A stretch of DNA of 64,000 nt from Brienomyrus brachyistius (GCF_023856365.1 NC_064551.1:2374501-2438500); one strand, 5' to 3'. Shown: positions 36,356 to 49,717, numbered from the stretch's first letter. The notes: generated from the letters alone by a model not told the origin. Made by a program: numbers and translations.

Positions 36356-38559
36356 TGCACACTGAAGAGCAGAGTATTGAATTTTAACAGTGGGAGGAGA
36401 CGAATCATCAGCACCAGCCAAGTAGCCCCAGACTGAATGACGGTAGCAGAGTTTGTTCAAACTCATTCTGAACAGAGTCAAAGGCTTATTACAGAGAAAA
36501 CACGCCTGGAAATTTAACAAACTGGGAGGCTCGGGGATGGGAGCGGCAGTGTGGGATGCGCATGCCTGATGAAGGGCGAGAGGAGTTACAGCCCAAGTGC
36601 CGCTTTTCAGCAAACGACTCGGCAAACGGCAGTGAGCTAACCGGGACCACGAGTGCAGGAAAGGAGCCAGACACAGCCAGCAACCCCGGAGGCTGCATGG
36701 GGACAGGAGGTCTGTTATTATTACAGACAGGGGCACCCAAGGGAGAGCAAGCGGCCAGCGCCGGTGGGTGATGTCGAGAGGCGCGGCTCGGGGAGACGCT
36801 GGCTGAGAAGAGCCGCAAGACGTAGAGACTGAAAGAGCATCACGATGGATTCCTTTGACCTTCAGAGGAGAAACTTCAACTCTGACAACCAGAAAAAAAA
36901 AATGCACCAGAGGTTCAGCAAAACAACCGACGAGTCCAGCTACAACTCTCAGACTTGGAAACTTCAGAACAGTACAGACTGCCTGGCATTCTGGGTCCCT
37001 GTCGATGAAACGTACGACAGCGTCGAGGACTTGGCAGTGTATATCTCGGTGTCTTCAAGTCGCGTTGCCACGGACACCACCATCCTGAGAAGCTTAGCAT
37101 AGGTGCTGTACGACATCAAACAGCCCAGCCGTATTAACCAGGCAGCGGCACTAAAAACTGAAACATCTCCATTCATACTGATCATCCCGAAAAAGCCTAA
37201 ATGTAAAGAGTGCGACACCACATCACTTAGTTGCTCCAGATGATCGAGATCTGAAATGAGGTTTTTTGGTGAACAAGGACAGACTCCCCAAAATATCTGC
37301 AGATGACTGTGCACCGTGTGAAGATCCTGTCTCCACAATATGGGATGCATGACTATAGGCAACACCCCCGCAAAGCGCAGCTGTACCCCTCCTGCTGAAA
37401 TATGACACAACGCCCCTCTGTTTGCATAACACTGACATTTTTTTTTATACAACTTCACTGCATAATTACTTGCACTGGAGTGATTTACTGAGTTTACAGT
37501 AACATTTTTAAGGCTCTGCATTTTTCCGAAGCATTCCAACAGCACAGCAGGCCTGCACACAATTTCTCAGTCGCTTAATTACCGTGCTTCGTTAAACATC
37601 ATTAGAGTAAATTTTGCCTCTGTCATGTTCCAAACAGAAGATACGGTCAGCCGCAGTTACATTATTTGCAGTGTTAGTACATTATTACTGATTTAACAAG
37701 CTAACAATCATCTTCAGCATCTCTTTCGATCTCAGCGGCCTTTGCCATTTCCGCGGTTTATTCTTAATAAAGCCAAACAGCAGTTTTAAACTGACATGTG
37801 CATCCAGATTGTCACGAACAAGCCTCAACCTTCAGATGACTTATTTACTTGCTATTTATTTTATTTTCAATATGTACTTCTGCACTGATGTGTTTTTAAA
37901 TTGTTTTTCTCCCCCCCCCCCCCCCGTTCCTGTGGTAATTTCAGACACTCATAATGACAGCCACCAACCCTCTGAGGAAACATTAAGTATTTCCAGCACT
38001 ATCAGCCGCGGGTCACCAGCGACATCACCGCCCTTCACCGCGGCGCCTTGGCGGAGGTTGCAGATCAGGAATATTGGGCTGCTTCTCCTTCGCGTGCGTC
38101 CGTGCAAGAGCCCAGGCAGAAGGGGGCGCCACATACTGAAACCCCAGGGCCGCTTTCTTGCCACATTTTCTTAGAGTGAAATTCAGCATTCTTTTTTTCC
38201 CTTCAGGTGAGGGGGGAGGGCAAGGGGGTAAAACGGAAGCCAAAACAGAGAAATCATCACACACCGGTGATTTCATATTTTGGTCTGGACATTTTTTCCC
38301 CAGCCATCTGTCCAACCGCGGCAGTGTTTAATTACAGGCGAGCACAAGCCGCACGCGTAGCTGAAGTGAAAGAGGAGCGTCCGTGTGCATTCGCCACGCG
38401 GGCCCCGCGGCGCTCCGGCTGGTATGCAGATCCGCGCGTCACGCCAGGGGGGGGGGGGGATTTGAAAGAAATCCTTCGGACAGACGCACCATGGCGGGCG
38501 AGCCCGCTCGTCCAAGAAAAACTGTTCACGACATAACGAGATTCTCCCAGCCCCGACAC

Positions 38560-38590
38560 GGTGGTGGTGGTGGTGGTGGTGGTGGGGGGG
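38560..38590 (+). repeat. (GGT)n tract
   Basis: About eight GGT/GTG triplets running into a G run. It gives spurious poly-Gly and poly-Pro frames. Confidence 0.9.
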
Positions 38591-39447
38591 GGTTTAACTG
38601 GATGCAATAGAAGGAAATAAAAGTGAGGAGGGATAGGAATTTTAATTTGGAAGAACGGGGACCATTTTCCCGCAGGACTAAACATAAAGAGGGATGGAGC
38701 CTCGATAAAGAGCCAGAGAAGAGGGGCTGGTAGCCGGACGACAACCTGGGGACCACGCAGCCCCACACTCCAACGTCAAACATCGGCAAAATGACAAACA
38801 CGTTTTATTTGTCCCATAACCATGAGTGCGCCGGCCACTTCTCCTGGAAAAGATGCCTACGTGGCGTCATCTGCGTTTGTGTGGGTCAGTAAAACAAGGA
38901 CCAGCCGTCCATTGTCCCCTTCCTACCTCTTCCCGCATCTAAAAATGTCGCGTGGAATATGGCGTAGCGGGGAAGTCGTGCGCGAGCTCGCACTGTACAG
39001 AGCACCATCTGGGATGTCTGCCCATTCACAACCCAACCATCTGCACCGCGCAACGTGCTGTTCTGTCATTAATCTCTATAATTTCTTTTGTTTTTTTTTG
39101 TCTAGATGGAAATCAGGCATCCATGAGAAAACAAATCGGTGTATGTGAAACACTGACATAGAAAGGTGGCCCAATCATAGACCGGGTGGTACACGTGCAC
39201 CGGAATGCACCTTATACATTTCAGCTGTGCCACTTAACGGTATAACGGCAGGTACAATACAGCCAATGACATGGAGATGAAGACTTCGCCAACACAGCCG
39301 ACCTGGGACCTTGGGGTCAGAGGTCAGGGCTGACTGACCTTCTGCCTGAGGACCCGGATCACAGCTCCCCGGAACACTTCCCACATAACTGAACCCCCAA
39401 CTGCAAAAACAAGCAAAAAGAAAAATGCGCCTAAATGATGACTAGGG

Positions 39448-40197
39448 CATATCCACTGAGGGAGACAAGCAGGCAGGAACCGGAGAGCTCATATCCACTG
39501 AGGGAGACAAGCAGGCAGGAACCGGAGAGCTCATATCCACTCAGGGAGGCATGCAGGCAGGAACCGGAGAGCTCATATCCACTCAGGGAGACAAGCAGGC
39601 AGGAACCGGAGAGCTCATATCCACTCAGGGAGACAAGCAGGCAGGAACCGGAGAGCTCATATCCACTCAGGGAGACAAGCAGGCAGGAACCGGAGAGCTC
39701 ATATCCACTCAGGGAGGCAAGCAGGCAGGAACCGGAGAGCTCATATCCACTCAGAGAGGCAAGCAGGCAGGAACCGGAGAGCTCATATCCACTCAGAGAG
39801 ACAAGCAGGCAGGAACCGGAGAGCTCATATCCAGTCAGGGAGACAAGCAGGCAGGAACCGGAGAGCTCATATCCAGTCAGGGAGACAAGCAGGCAGGAAC
39901 CGGAGAGCTCATATCCACTCAGGGAGACAAGCAGGCAGGAACCGGAGAGCTCAAATCCACTCAGGGAGACAAGCAGGCAGGAACCGGAGAGCTCATATCC
40001 ATTCAGAGAGACAAGCAGGCAGGAACCGGAGAGCTCATATCCAGTCAGGGAGACAAGCAGGCAGGAACCGGAGAGCTCAAATCCACTCAGGGAGACAAGC
40101 AGGCAGGAACCGGAGAGCTCATATCCACTCAGAGAGACAAGCAGGCAGGAACCGGAGAGCTCATATCCATTCAGAGAGACAAGCAGGCAGGAACCAC
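39448..40197 (+). repeat. 42-bp minisatellite, about 18 copies
   Basis: The unit begins CATATCCACTCAGGGAGACA and continues AGCAGGCAGGAACCGGAGAG plus CT. Copies differ at a few positions (CACT/CAGT/CATT, GGGAG/AGAG, ATATCC/AAATCC). Because 42 is a multiple of three, long frames of about 240-263 residues exist on both strands. They are mutually overlapping artefacts. Confidence 0.97.
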
Positions 40198-41027
40198 CAA
40201 CAGAAACCACAGTGTCGCTAAGTTAAGCCTATCAGCAAAGCAAGCCGCACTTCCAGCTTGGGGTGTAAATGAATAGCCCCCCCCCCCCGAGCAGCAGCCG
40301 GTTCCAGATCCGCACGGCTGCTCAGCCGGTTCCCGTCGTTGCCCGCTTCCCGCTACCGGGAGGCCTGGGGACGTGGCATACGGCAAGCGAAATGCGCCAC
40401 GCGGCTAAAACGGATGGGCCGCAGCAGCATGGGCCAGGCCTTTGGCTGCCGTCTCACATCCCGCCCGGCGCCTCAGCAGCTCGCACAGGCTGGGGCCCGG
40501 TCCTACACAATGCACTGCCGCTGGGCAGGCTGTCACCTAGCCAGGCCTGCGGTTCACATTGGCGGCTGCATGACCTGCGACAGATGACGAGCAGCGCTGG
40601 AAACACAGCTGAGACCACAGTCCAACGTCGCTGCCCCACAGAACTTCCCAGACGATCAGCAGCGGTTGACGTTGGTGCACGAACACGAAACAGTCTATAA
40701 TGCCTGGTTGCATTATTTAATTGCATTTTGATAAATGCAAATGCAGATTTACAATTATATTCTTGCAATCCATGCAGGAAACATTTTCTGGATAGAATTC
40801 AGTTAAGTGGTTTGCTCAATGGCGAGACCAATGAAGCCAATCCTCGGTCTGCAGCCAAAAGCATGATGGGCGATAGCGGTGGTCGTTAACCACCCAGACC
40901 ACCCACTGGGCCAGCTGCCACTCATGGCAGATAGCCACCGCACCACAGCAAGATGGCCCGCCTACCCCAAGGTCATCACCTCCACCGGTCTCTTTCTGGG
41001 GGGCTGCCATGTTTAGAATTCACCTCA

Positions 41028-41400
41028 GAACCCGACCACATGATGTTCACCCACAAGGCACGAAGACTACAGACTAACAAACCATAAGACCAGAGGCTAA
41101 AACACCATGCTGAAATATTAAAATGCAAATGTTAATTACACCAGTGCCTACCTGCCACACTAAACGGACACCTATCAGCATGCAGCGAGCTTACTGCAGG
41201 ATTCCTGGATCCTGACCACAGAACCACCCGGCGTTCACCCACAAGGCACGAACACCGCAGACTAATCAACCATGAGGATGAGGCCAAACGACACATTAAA
41301 GTATTAATACGAAGAACAAAGATTAGGAACACCAGTGCCTACCTGCCGCACATTAAACAGACACCTATCAGCATGCAGCGAGCTCACTGCAGGCCAAAGA
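41028..41400 (+). repeat. Tandem duplication of about 190 bp
   Basis: GTTCACCCACAAGGCACGAA occurs at 41045 and 41233 (188 apart). CCAGTGCCTACCTGCC is at 41141 and 41332 (191 apart), each followed by an ACCTATCAGCATGCAGCGAG block. There are two diverged copies of one unit. No transposon ends were identified. Confidence 0.8.
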
Positions 41401-43528
41401 GCCTTAATCCAGACAGCAAGGATGCTGACGAATGCCAAGACTTATCTGAAGGGACGCAAACACTCAAAAAGCTTCCACGCATGACTGGCTAGGGATGCTT
41501 TGAAGTTGAAAGTCCACCCTACATAAGCCCGGTGCGCCGAGCCTTGGGGTTGAAGTCAGGCCAACATGTTCACTCGGGCGTGTTCTGAAGGATTTAGGCG
41601 GGGAGAATCCTAGGGTCGCGCTCCGTGGCGAAACAAACTACATTATTTATTATTCACCGGCTGACAAGATACCCAAAATGTCAAAACGAAAGCGAGCGCA
41701 CTGATAGTCGGTGACCGCAAAGGTAGTTTATAAATCTTTACTATCCAAGTGAAGCTGGTAAGGCCTCATCCAAACAGCGGTAAGCGAGTCACTAAAGGAA
41801 TCTGTCGCAAAGTGCAAGTCCAAACCGAACAAAATACTACTGGTAAGAGACGCGTCTTCGAAGTGAGTATATTACATGACAGTACATGCACTCGCATGTA
41901 TACATACATACATGCACGTGTATTTTCATACGCTCACAACAGAGCGACACCCCCTTTACCGCCCCTGAAGTTCTGCGAAAACATGCCACTTTCACTGGAA
42001 GTCTCTGCCGAGGGACTCTGAGTCAGACCTGGACACCTGCTGGTGACTAAAGCAAAAAAAAATAGAAAAAAGAAAAACCTACATATGTTCAACTATTCTT
42101 GTATATTCGTGATTAAGCGAGTGTCGTGAGAGGGAGTCACTCTGGCTGGGGGGAGAAGTGATACAGCACACCATTTGTGTTTGTCAAGCATTGTGGGACA
42201 AAATTTAAATATATAAAAAAAAAGATTTTAAAACCAACTTAAAAATTTACCTGTATTCCCCAAGGCAACATCCTTGGCAGAGCTCATGTATATTTTACCA
42301 GTTATGGATGCCTTACATATGGTAACTGGAAATGCACATCTTTATTCCTAAAAAAAACAACTCTTAAGAATCATGCACCATTGCACCCTCTTCCTCCTCA
42401 TTTGAGTTAGAGCAATACCCTGTGTCTGAAGGAGACCTTAAATTTAAATCAACAAAATATAGTGCCGTAAAACAGAAGGTATCTGGAATTACCAGCACAT
42501 AGAACTGCCCCCCCCCCCCCCGCCCACCAACCGGCAAACAGCTTTTGCTAGCCTGGCTTGTCGCTATAACACCCCCAACGTAACTGGCTGCACTGCACTC
42601 CTCTTCTGATTTTACCACAATTAAAAATAAGAGAGACCACAAAGACCATTTTGAGGTACTTCTCCTTTGCACACAAGGCCCTGAAATTCATCAAACGAAG
42701 GCAGGACCCTCACATCTACAGGAACCCTGCGGGCCTAGCACACGCCGCGCAACACTAAAGTCGATTAATCAGTGGGAAAGGTAGGCGAGTGAGGGAGCGA
42801 ACAAGACACCCAGCACCAGTGGAGTGCAGGAGCAGAACGCAGATTTAACAACGCACCTGACAGATCAATTAGCGTCCCTAAAGGAGACTTTACTTACTTT
42901 AAGCAAGAGGCCTTTTTTTGTTCCTGATTACAAATCGGACACCACCAAGTGGCAGGATGCTGCCAGGCCCCATTTGCATGATTCTGTCTCACAGCTTCAG
43001 CAGAGCGTTGGTAACTGACAATGACAGAGTGTTTAGCATCGGCCATAATTATTCCTGAAATTTGGGGACATGCAGGGACAGTCTGATGCTTGTTTACCAC
43101 CACAGCCAGTGGCACCTCCTGTGTCCCCACGGCGACGGGCTAGAGCAGGACCTGATCTTTCTCCTCATGAAAAATTATTATGGGGTTTCCTTTGAGTGCA
43201 AGGTACCGGAGGGGTATTTTGCGAGAAAGGCAGCATTTCATCTTCAGTATGTCCTGACCCACGTGTCTGTCTGCCCCGTCGCTCATGTGGCACAGTGACA
43301 TACCAACGGCCACAAGAGCTCCACAGGCCACAGTCCTGCTGAGTAATACCTCTGACGGCTCTAAGAAGCTGTAAAAGCAGCGTGTTTGCTGCAGATACAA
43401 ACTTATGTGCTGTTATCTACCAGTGTAAGTTTTATTTGGCTATAATTTATTTTGTGCAATTTCATCTCCTTTTGTTTGATAGATATCAGAGTATTACTCC
43501 CAGAAATATCACATATGGAGAATTTCAA

Positions 43529-43569
43529 TCGACATATTTGGCAGACGCTTCTGTCCAAAGCGACGTACA
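43529..43569 (-). repeat. Widespread fish interspersed-repeat tail
   Basis: ATTTGGCAGACGCTTCTGTC followed by CAAAGCGACGTACAA is a close copy of the common ray-finned-fish motif, inverted relative to the copy at 21617. The family name is uncertain. Confidence 0.6.
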
Positions 43570-45674
43570 ACCGAAGCAATGGAACGTCGGCTGAGGAGGC
43601 GACTCGGCGTGACTGACTGAGACTGAGCTTCCAGTGATCGACCAGGAATGAGTGTGATCAGGACTGGAGCAGGAGCTACACAACATCTACCAGCAAAGCA
43701 AGAACCTAATAAGACAACCATTTAATCAGCAGACAAAGTGCAGCATTAAGAACGTTTGGGGAATAGAGAGGCTTCAGGCTAGAAGAGGTATTCCTGGAAC
43801 TGATGGGACTTGAGACATTTCTACGCAAGAGCCTTAACCCCCAAGTACACAAATACTTGCACACACAGACAACCAAAGAGCACGACACGATGGAAGCTGG
43901 ATAGACAGATAGCAGATGCAGGCCATGGCAATATGTGTCTTACACAGAGGGGGCGTGGCTATAATGGGGCGTGGCCAGCCAGGGGGCGTGTCAGATGGGA
44001 GTAACGTATGCATTCTCTAGGCCACCTGTTCCCCATTGCTGATCGCTACATAATAATGAAACGCTGGCTTTTGTTCATGCCCACCCCACCCCGCATCCAC
44101 GAATAACCTTCCTCCTTATTGCCCTGGGGTTTAGAGCCACGGCCAGATTTCCTCATAGCCAGTTAACCTGACCCTCCCCCCATCCTCAGAATCCCTCCTC
44201 CGGTCGTCGCTTTAACATTCTGAGCACTCCTGAATTAATTTATTCTTGCCACTCTCCAGTTAATGCTCGCCGGCAGACTCACCGCAGTTTGCATTGGAAA
44301 TCAATAATGCTCACATATGGCAAGCCTTATAGAGGCCCCATTTCAGGCATTACGTAAATAAAAATGTTAACGTTACACTGAGGATCACAGTGAGGCCCTA
44401 GGGCTCAGCCTGAAGCGAACCGTATGGCCGTTCGTCACCAAAAGCCGGAAGAGCAAGTTCTGCGTCTCAGAGCAGTCTGTATGCGATTCGCCTCTGAGTG
44501 CTATCCCAGCTGCTTAATGATGATGTTCCGAACAGACTGCTGAACACAGGGGGTTGGAAAGCTGGAGAAATCATCTGCAGACAGCTGTCCGTACATATCA
44601 GCGGCAGCGAGCGACTCGCCTGCAGCCAGGGAGGACCTGCACCTCCTGAGCAGGAGCCATGGACCTCATCCCACCTGATGAAGAGCACAGTAACATTTCT
44701 GAGCTCCGCTTCGGCCTTCAGAGAGATCAGAGACACACAAGAACGTACCACCCTCTCCCAGACTGCTGTGGCCATTTGAACTCCATGGACAGGCTGTCAG
44801 TGAAAATGGCACAGGAGGCGAGCTGCGTCGAACCTGCGACACGCGTGTATGGAGCAGCAGAAAGAGGAGGCAGCACAGACCTAAGCGACACCTCCCTCCG
44901 CCAAGAGCCTTCACCACCAAGGAAACTGAAGCAGTGCTTCTCGAAGCCCAACCCCTCAAAAAAAAAAACGCTAGTGATTCGTTCAATCGCATGTCAAAAT
45001 GAAGGCTCGAGTTCCCAAATATAACCATATAACCCCCACCATTGATTTTTTACATTGTATTCATTGTGAGGGAAGGGGGTGGGGGGTCCTTGTTCTTATT
45101 TATACTCTTTTAACTAAAATTAGCTAACAGGTTTCCCCTCCATTCAGTAATATTTCGGTGATGAGTCGATGTCCTTTGTTCTAAGCGTCTATCGACCCTC
45201 CAAAGAATACGGCAGCCTTCACAGCAGCTTTCATCAAATCCCTGCCACTCATGAGTCCCCTGACATATGGATTACATCATATTCTATGGAGACTGATGTT
45301 ATAATCTGCTGAATGCAGTGCTGCCCATGGAACGGCAGCTAGTCACCCTGCTACGGGGGGAAAAAAAGGAAGAGTGATCCAGTGTAGCTAACAGTGAGAT
45401 AATCATTCCTGTCCATCACACAACAACGAAGTGCTTCCTGCGAAATAAGTCAAAGTGAACTCACCATGAAAAAAATGATGAATACCTGTCCGTATCCTTA
45501 GGCTTGCATTGGTATTAGCGCATTTCAAGACTCTTTTGGCACCCTGGTCCCAAAAATACCCGATACAAACAAATTGCGGAAGCTAGAAATTCCCTAAAGT
45601 GGTTTGATTTGGTAAAAAAAAAAATAAAAAATAAAAATTATCTGTGAGCTTAGTTCACAGTGCTATCCTTTAAG

Positions 45675-45900
45675 TACAGGCGGTGTTCCCCAAGGTTCCA
45701 TCCTCGGCCTATCGCTCATTTGTTAATTTACACCGCTACAGATATGACAAGATTATTCGACAAAGAGAAGTCCGAATTGTCTTGTCGCCTAAATCTTTCA
45801 GGCTAACCTAAATTGTAACTTGGACGAGCAAAATAACTTCAGTTTAATCTTCGATGAAAGAAGGGAAGTTGCTTTCCTTTCTTTGATCGAGCTGTTCAGG
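45675..45900 (+). mobile_element. Decayed non-LTR retrotransposon fragment (reverse transcriptase)
   Basis: One plus-strand frame reads GGVPQGSILGLSLIC before a stop. GVPQGSxLGP is the palm-domain motif of L2/Rex/Jockey-type reverse transcriptases. The following bases contain weakly similar pieces (CNLDEQNNFSLIFDE) broken by stops. It is an inactive remnant in opposite orientation to rngtt. Confidence 0.55.
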
Positions 45901-46222
45901 TGAAACCGGAGCCATGAAATATAGACATAATTTGGGGTTAGAACGCGGACACACGCCTTGGTCCTTAGTGACTGTGACCATGGCGGCTATTAAGGGGCTG
46001 CTAAATGAGGGCACTGACAGACCACAAGCTGAATAAAGAGCTACACCTAGAGACCGAACAACAAGATTAAACCCTTAATATATCATCCCAGAAGTGGCCT
46101 CACTAAACTGGCCCCCTGCAACTTTTAGAACTGATGCAAAGTCTCTTGTACAAAGTTTTTAACACCTCGGCCCCCATTGTACGTTGCCAACCGCCTGTCT
46201 AAGTCCCAGGGCCATCAATGAG

Positions 46223-46245
46223 CCCCCCCCCCCCCCCCCCCCCCC
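46223..46245 (+). repeat. Poly-C tract, 23 nt
   Basis: An uninterrupted C run on the plus strand, hence a G run in the rngtt pre-mRNA. Confidence 0.9.
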
Positions 46246-47117
46246 AAGGAGACGCCTCTCTCCACCAGGCCCCAAACATTAGCAGCATGATTCCACCACG
46301 TCGGCCTCACATCACAACATTAGTGGTAAATATTAAAAACACTTTCAATGCTGCATTTAATCCTGCTATCTGTAACTTCTTAACTTTTCTTATTAAAATC
46401 CCTCTGCAGACTCCTTATACTAAACACTCGCTTGCCGACTTTCAAATTTTCTTCTTTTTTAACCACAATTTACCTCCAGGTTTTAATTTATACCTGTTAA
46501 GCACCGTGAGCCGCATACCAATGAAAAGTGCGGCGTGGTCAGTTAGCGAAAATGACGAGCGGTAACACTCACAGGGAGGTGCGATGCAGCGCGGCGGGGG
46601 CTTTGAGGGCCACACCATCCTGAATACACCCGATTCTGGTGGGGGTGGTGATGGATTTGCCAGAAACAGGACAATGGTGGGTTTTGGCAAGGGGAGGGGG
46701 ACTTCCTGCAGATTTTATACCGAAGAAGAGAAATCTGTCCCACTGCAGATGGAAGGCCAGACCCGGTGGCCGTACGAAAGGGCTGCGCTGCCTGACAGTC
46801 CACGCACTTCCATGTCAATTTTGGCGCATAATGGCCGCGCTGGAGAAGCCGCACGGCATGCGTCACCGATACCTCACCACAACGTGCGATGACAGGGATT
46901 AATAGGTGCAGAGGCATCCACGCCGGGGGCCATATTCAGGGGCTACGATCACGAAGTTAATGGCACACATGTCTCTCCAAAGGCGCTAAAAATCCAGGGG
47001 GTGGGGGCTATAAAACACAAGACGGCCACTTCCATCGACGGGGGAAAAGCACAGGCAAAGGAGAAAAGGAACAAAGGACGTCTGTGTCTGGGAAGGAGAT
47101 ACGGGTTGGAGCCTTAC

Positions 47118-47186
47118 CTCCAGTGGCTGGAAAATAAGGCCGTCCACTTCATGGCTGACCTGGGCGGTGAAGCTGCCCTCCAGCAG
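47118..47186 (-). CDS. rngtt: mRNA capping enzyme, small exon with motif IV
   Basis: A 69-nt exon of 23 whole codons: LLEGSFTAQVSHEVDGLIFQ then PLE. EVDGLIFQP is nucleotidyltransferase motif IV, part of the guanylyl-transfer active site (its acidic residue helps position the metal and the alpha phosphate). The acceptor is TCTTTCAG|CTG at 47187/47186 and the donor GAG|GTAAGG at 47118/47117. It is in phase 0 at both ends, so skipping it would preserve the frame but remove motif IV. The neighbouring exons join as ASRK-LLEG and QPLE-KYRPG, matching the family. Confidence 0.96.
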
Positions 47187-47469
47187 CTGAAAGATAAAAA
47201 AAAGCAGACGATTAAAACACAGAAAGAAAGAAAAAAATAAGGATCTCTGTTTAAAAGAGTGAAAATGGTCCCCTGTATCCATCAGTGAATGTGAGGTTCA
47301 CCTCCAGGTCACCATCGCATTCACACAGGAGGAGAACATATAAAAGCAAAAAGGTGCTATGGACTTCATCTATAAAAAAATAACCTAGATGATGAACCCT
47401 GGTCACAACACTTAAATAGACTGAGATTATAATAAAATATTAGATTAGCCCTATATGGGAAACCCACAT

Positions 47470-47699
47470 TAGAATTAGAATTTGGTGACCAGTGGTCATT
47501 GTTGACACACCACAGCACACGGCGACGAAATGTGTCCTCTGCATTTAACCCATATGTGACATCGTGACATAGCAGGGGGCTTTGGTGTGGAGCAGGGCTT
47601 GAGGGCGGTACCTCAGTGGTGCCTCGTCGGTCGGGGATTCGAACCAGCAACATTTAAATTACAAGTGCGCTTCCCTAACCATTAAGCCAGCACTGCCCC
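47470..47699 (-). mobile_element. tRNA-derived SINE, same strand as rngtt
   Basis: Read on the minus strand, it begins GGGGCAGTGC. It carries a perfect A box TGGCTTAATGG (47689-47679) and a perfect B box GGTTCGAATCC (47645-47635), then the block GGTTAAATGCAGAGGACACA typical of a common teleost SINE, and ends in ATTCTAATTCTAAT. The spacing of the boxes matches tRNA genes. It belongs to a family whose copies are numerous in fish. I do not assign a family name. Confidence 0.85.
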
Positions 47700-49252
47700 A
47701 TATATGCACAGGAACGTGATGGTTGTACGTTCCCGAAACAGGTCGCTCTCGATAACCAGTGGCATGACCTGGGAATACCAGCATTCCACGCTGAATCGCG
47801 TGAGGTTCCCTCTAAGGAGAGGCACACGGAGACCCTCAGGACATGCAGAGAACAACCAGTAATCGCGTTCAAATTCCGCTTAAAGCCTGAGCATTTCCCG
47901 ATGTATTCCTGAGAGAAATTACAAATTCATCCTATTACTAAGGGTTTTGGTCAAAAGCTACTTTGAAACATGATGAAATATCAGAATGAAATAAACAATG
48001 CTTCGAGTGCTCTGTGTGTCTGTGCCAACAACAATTAAAAAAAGAAAATAATTGCAATATACACTACACTACCCTGTCGAACTATTCTATACTCTAAACA
48101 CCACATCAATGAATGATGCAAAGAAACCGGAGAGCTCCTTAGTCTGCGTGCGGCCTGTGTGAGCCCGAATTTCCATCGACAGCCTTCTCTCCGTCGAAAA
48201 CATTAATTAGAGCTCCGTGCAGCAGGAAGCAGAGTGGCAGCGTGGCTGAAGGAGGGGGCGGGGCGCGCCGGGCCGGCGAGGAATTACCCCCGCAGGAAGT
48301 CAGCGAACGGCCAATTTATTTATACGAAGGGCTCCATTAGCGCCTCTAGAAGACGCCGGGAGGAAAAGAAGCTCAGAGGGTAACAGCGACTCCTTAATGT
48401 CCAAGAGGTGGGTGACTAACGAGCCACTAACAGTCAGTCCTGGGTTCATGTCAGGAGGGAGGCGACGGGTCAAAACCGCGACGGTTTGCGTCATGTCAGC
48501 CGGGGGCACCGCCACAGAGCTGGGGAGACGGCGTGTAAAGCAGAATTTTACCAAAATTACCCAAATCTCGGAGTGCATTCTCTGTGTGGAGAGGGGACAC
48601 CTGCGGCTGCACCGAGAACCGAAGCACAGAACGCGTTTGGGTTCTGTGCATTTCAGAGGCATCGTCCCGGCAACGGAGCTGCCTGCCACCTAGCAACACT
48701 ACACCCCACTTGAGAGAGGTTTGGGGAAAAGGCCTGAAGCCCATTTCTACAGGTCAGGCTGAAACACACCAGCCATAATTCCCTGGACAGACTTTAATTG
48801 TGCAGGCTGGGCCTTGATGGAAATGCGACGAGAGCAAAAATAAAGAGACAGACAAGGCAGAAGATAAAAAAAATAAAAAATCACTCGACAGCATTTCTGC
48901 AGTGCGCACTGCCCAACGAGCAGATGCCTCCAGCAGTGAGAGAGCTCCTACACTGACAGACTTCAAACAGACCAGAGCCAGCATTCATTACCAGTAAAGT
49001 GCTCCGACACCCCAAGGAACATGGGAGAGCTGGGTGGGGAAACACTGGGCTCCAGCAGGCGGCGGTTTTTAGGACATGTGGAGGCTCGCGTGGGAGGCTG
49101 GAAACGACGGTCTCCTTCCGGCCAGAGACGGAGACGGGGGAAATGGTGAGTCAAGGAACGGCAGCTGCCTGGAGGGTCATGGGGGACTGTTACACAACAC
49201 AGGCAGCAAGGTGATAACGGGGGCGGCCCGAGAAATTCAAGACACAGACAAA

Positions 49253-49388
49253 GACACAGACAGATCAGACAGGGCTCAGAGACAGAGACACAGACAGATC
49301 AGACAGGGCTCAGAGACAAAGACACAGACAGATCAGACAGGGCTCACAGACAAAGACACAGACAGATCAGACAGGGCTCAGAGAGCAC
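49253..49388 (+). repeat. 34-bp minisatellite, four copies
   Basis: CAGATCAGACAGGGCTCA recurs at 49261, 49295, 49329 and 49363, exactly 34 bp apart, with ACAG-rich spacers. Confidence 0.93.
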
Positions 49389-49717
49389 GTCAGAGGTAAA
49401 CATAGAACAAAAGGAGAAACTTATTGAAACGCTTTTGATATAAACTACAAAACTAAAGAAGAACCAAAAGCCCTAATATCTGAGACCCAGGGTGGCAGTC
49501 CTACAAAAATAAGCCATAAACAAACATTAATCTGTTATTACTTAATTGCCTAAAAACTGCCGAAAGACAGAAATTAATTCTGCTTTGCACTCAGGGCAGC
49601 ACCTACCTCCAGATGCCCACAACCCTTCCACACAGATTTGCTTTTCTTTTCCCCTCCCAGCTTGGGAGGCCATTGTCCGTACCTTTCCTCAGTTATAACA
49701 CATTCTAAAAGACATCT

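Larger units (their letters stand above)
34941..47117 (-). other. rngtt: Largest rngtt intron seen (12.2 kb)
   Basis: A GT-AG intron (GTAAGG at 47117). Contents in order: a 42-bp minisatellite by the acceptor (34977-35325), a possible tRNA-like SINE head (about 36288-36355), a C run (about 37912-37925), a GGT tract (about 38560-38590), an 18-copy 42-bp minisatellite (39448-40197), a 190-bp duplication (41028-41400), a LINE-type fragment (45675-45900) and C runs (40277-40288, 46223-46245). No additional exon was recognised. Confidence 0.8.

Noticed and set aside
39431..40276. Overlapping frames of 241-263 residues on both strands, including a 14-residue repeat protein
   Set aside because: They lie exactly on a 42-bp minisatellite. 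A unit divisible by three keeps every stop-free frame open, and both strands are open at once. There is no splice signal, start context or domain.
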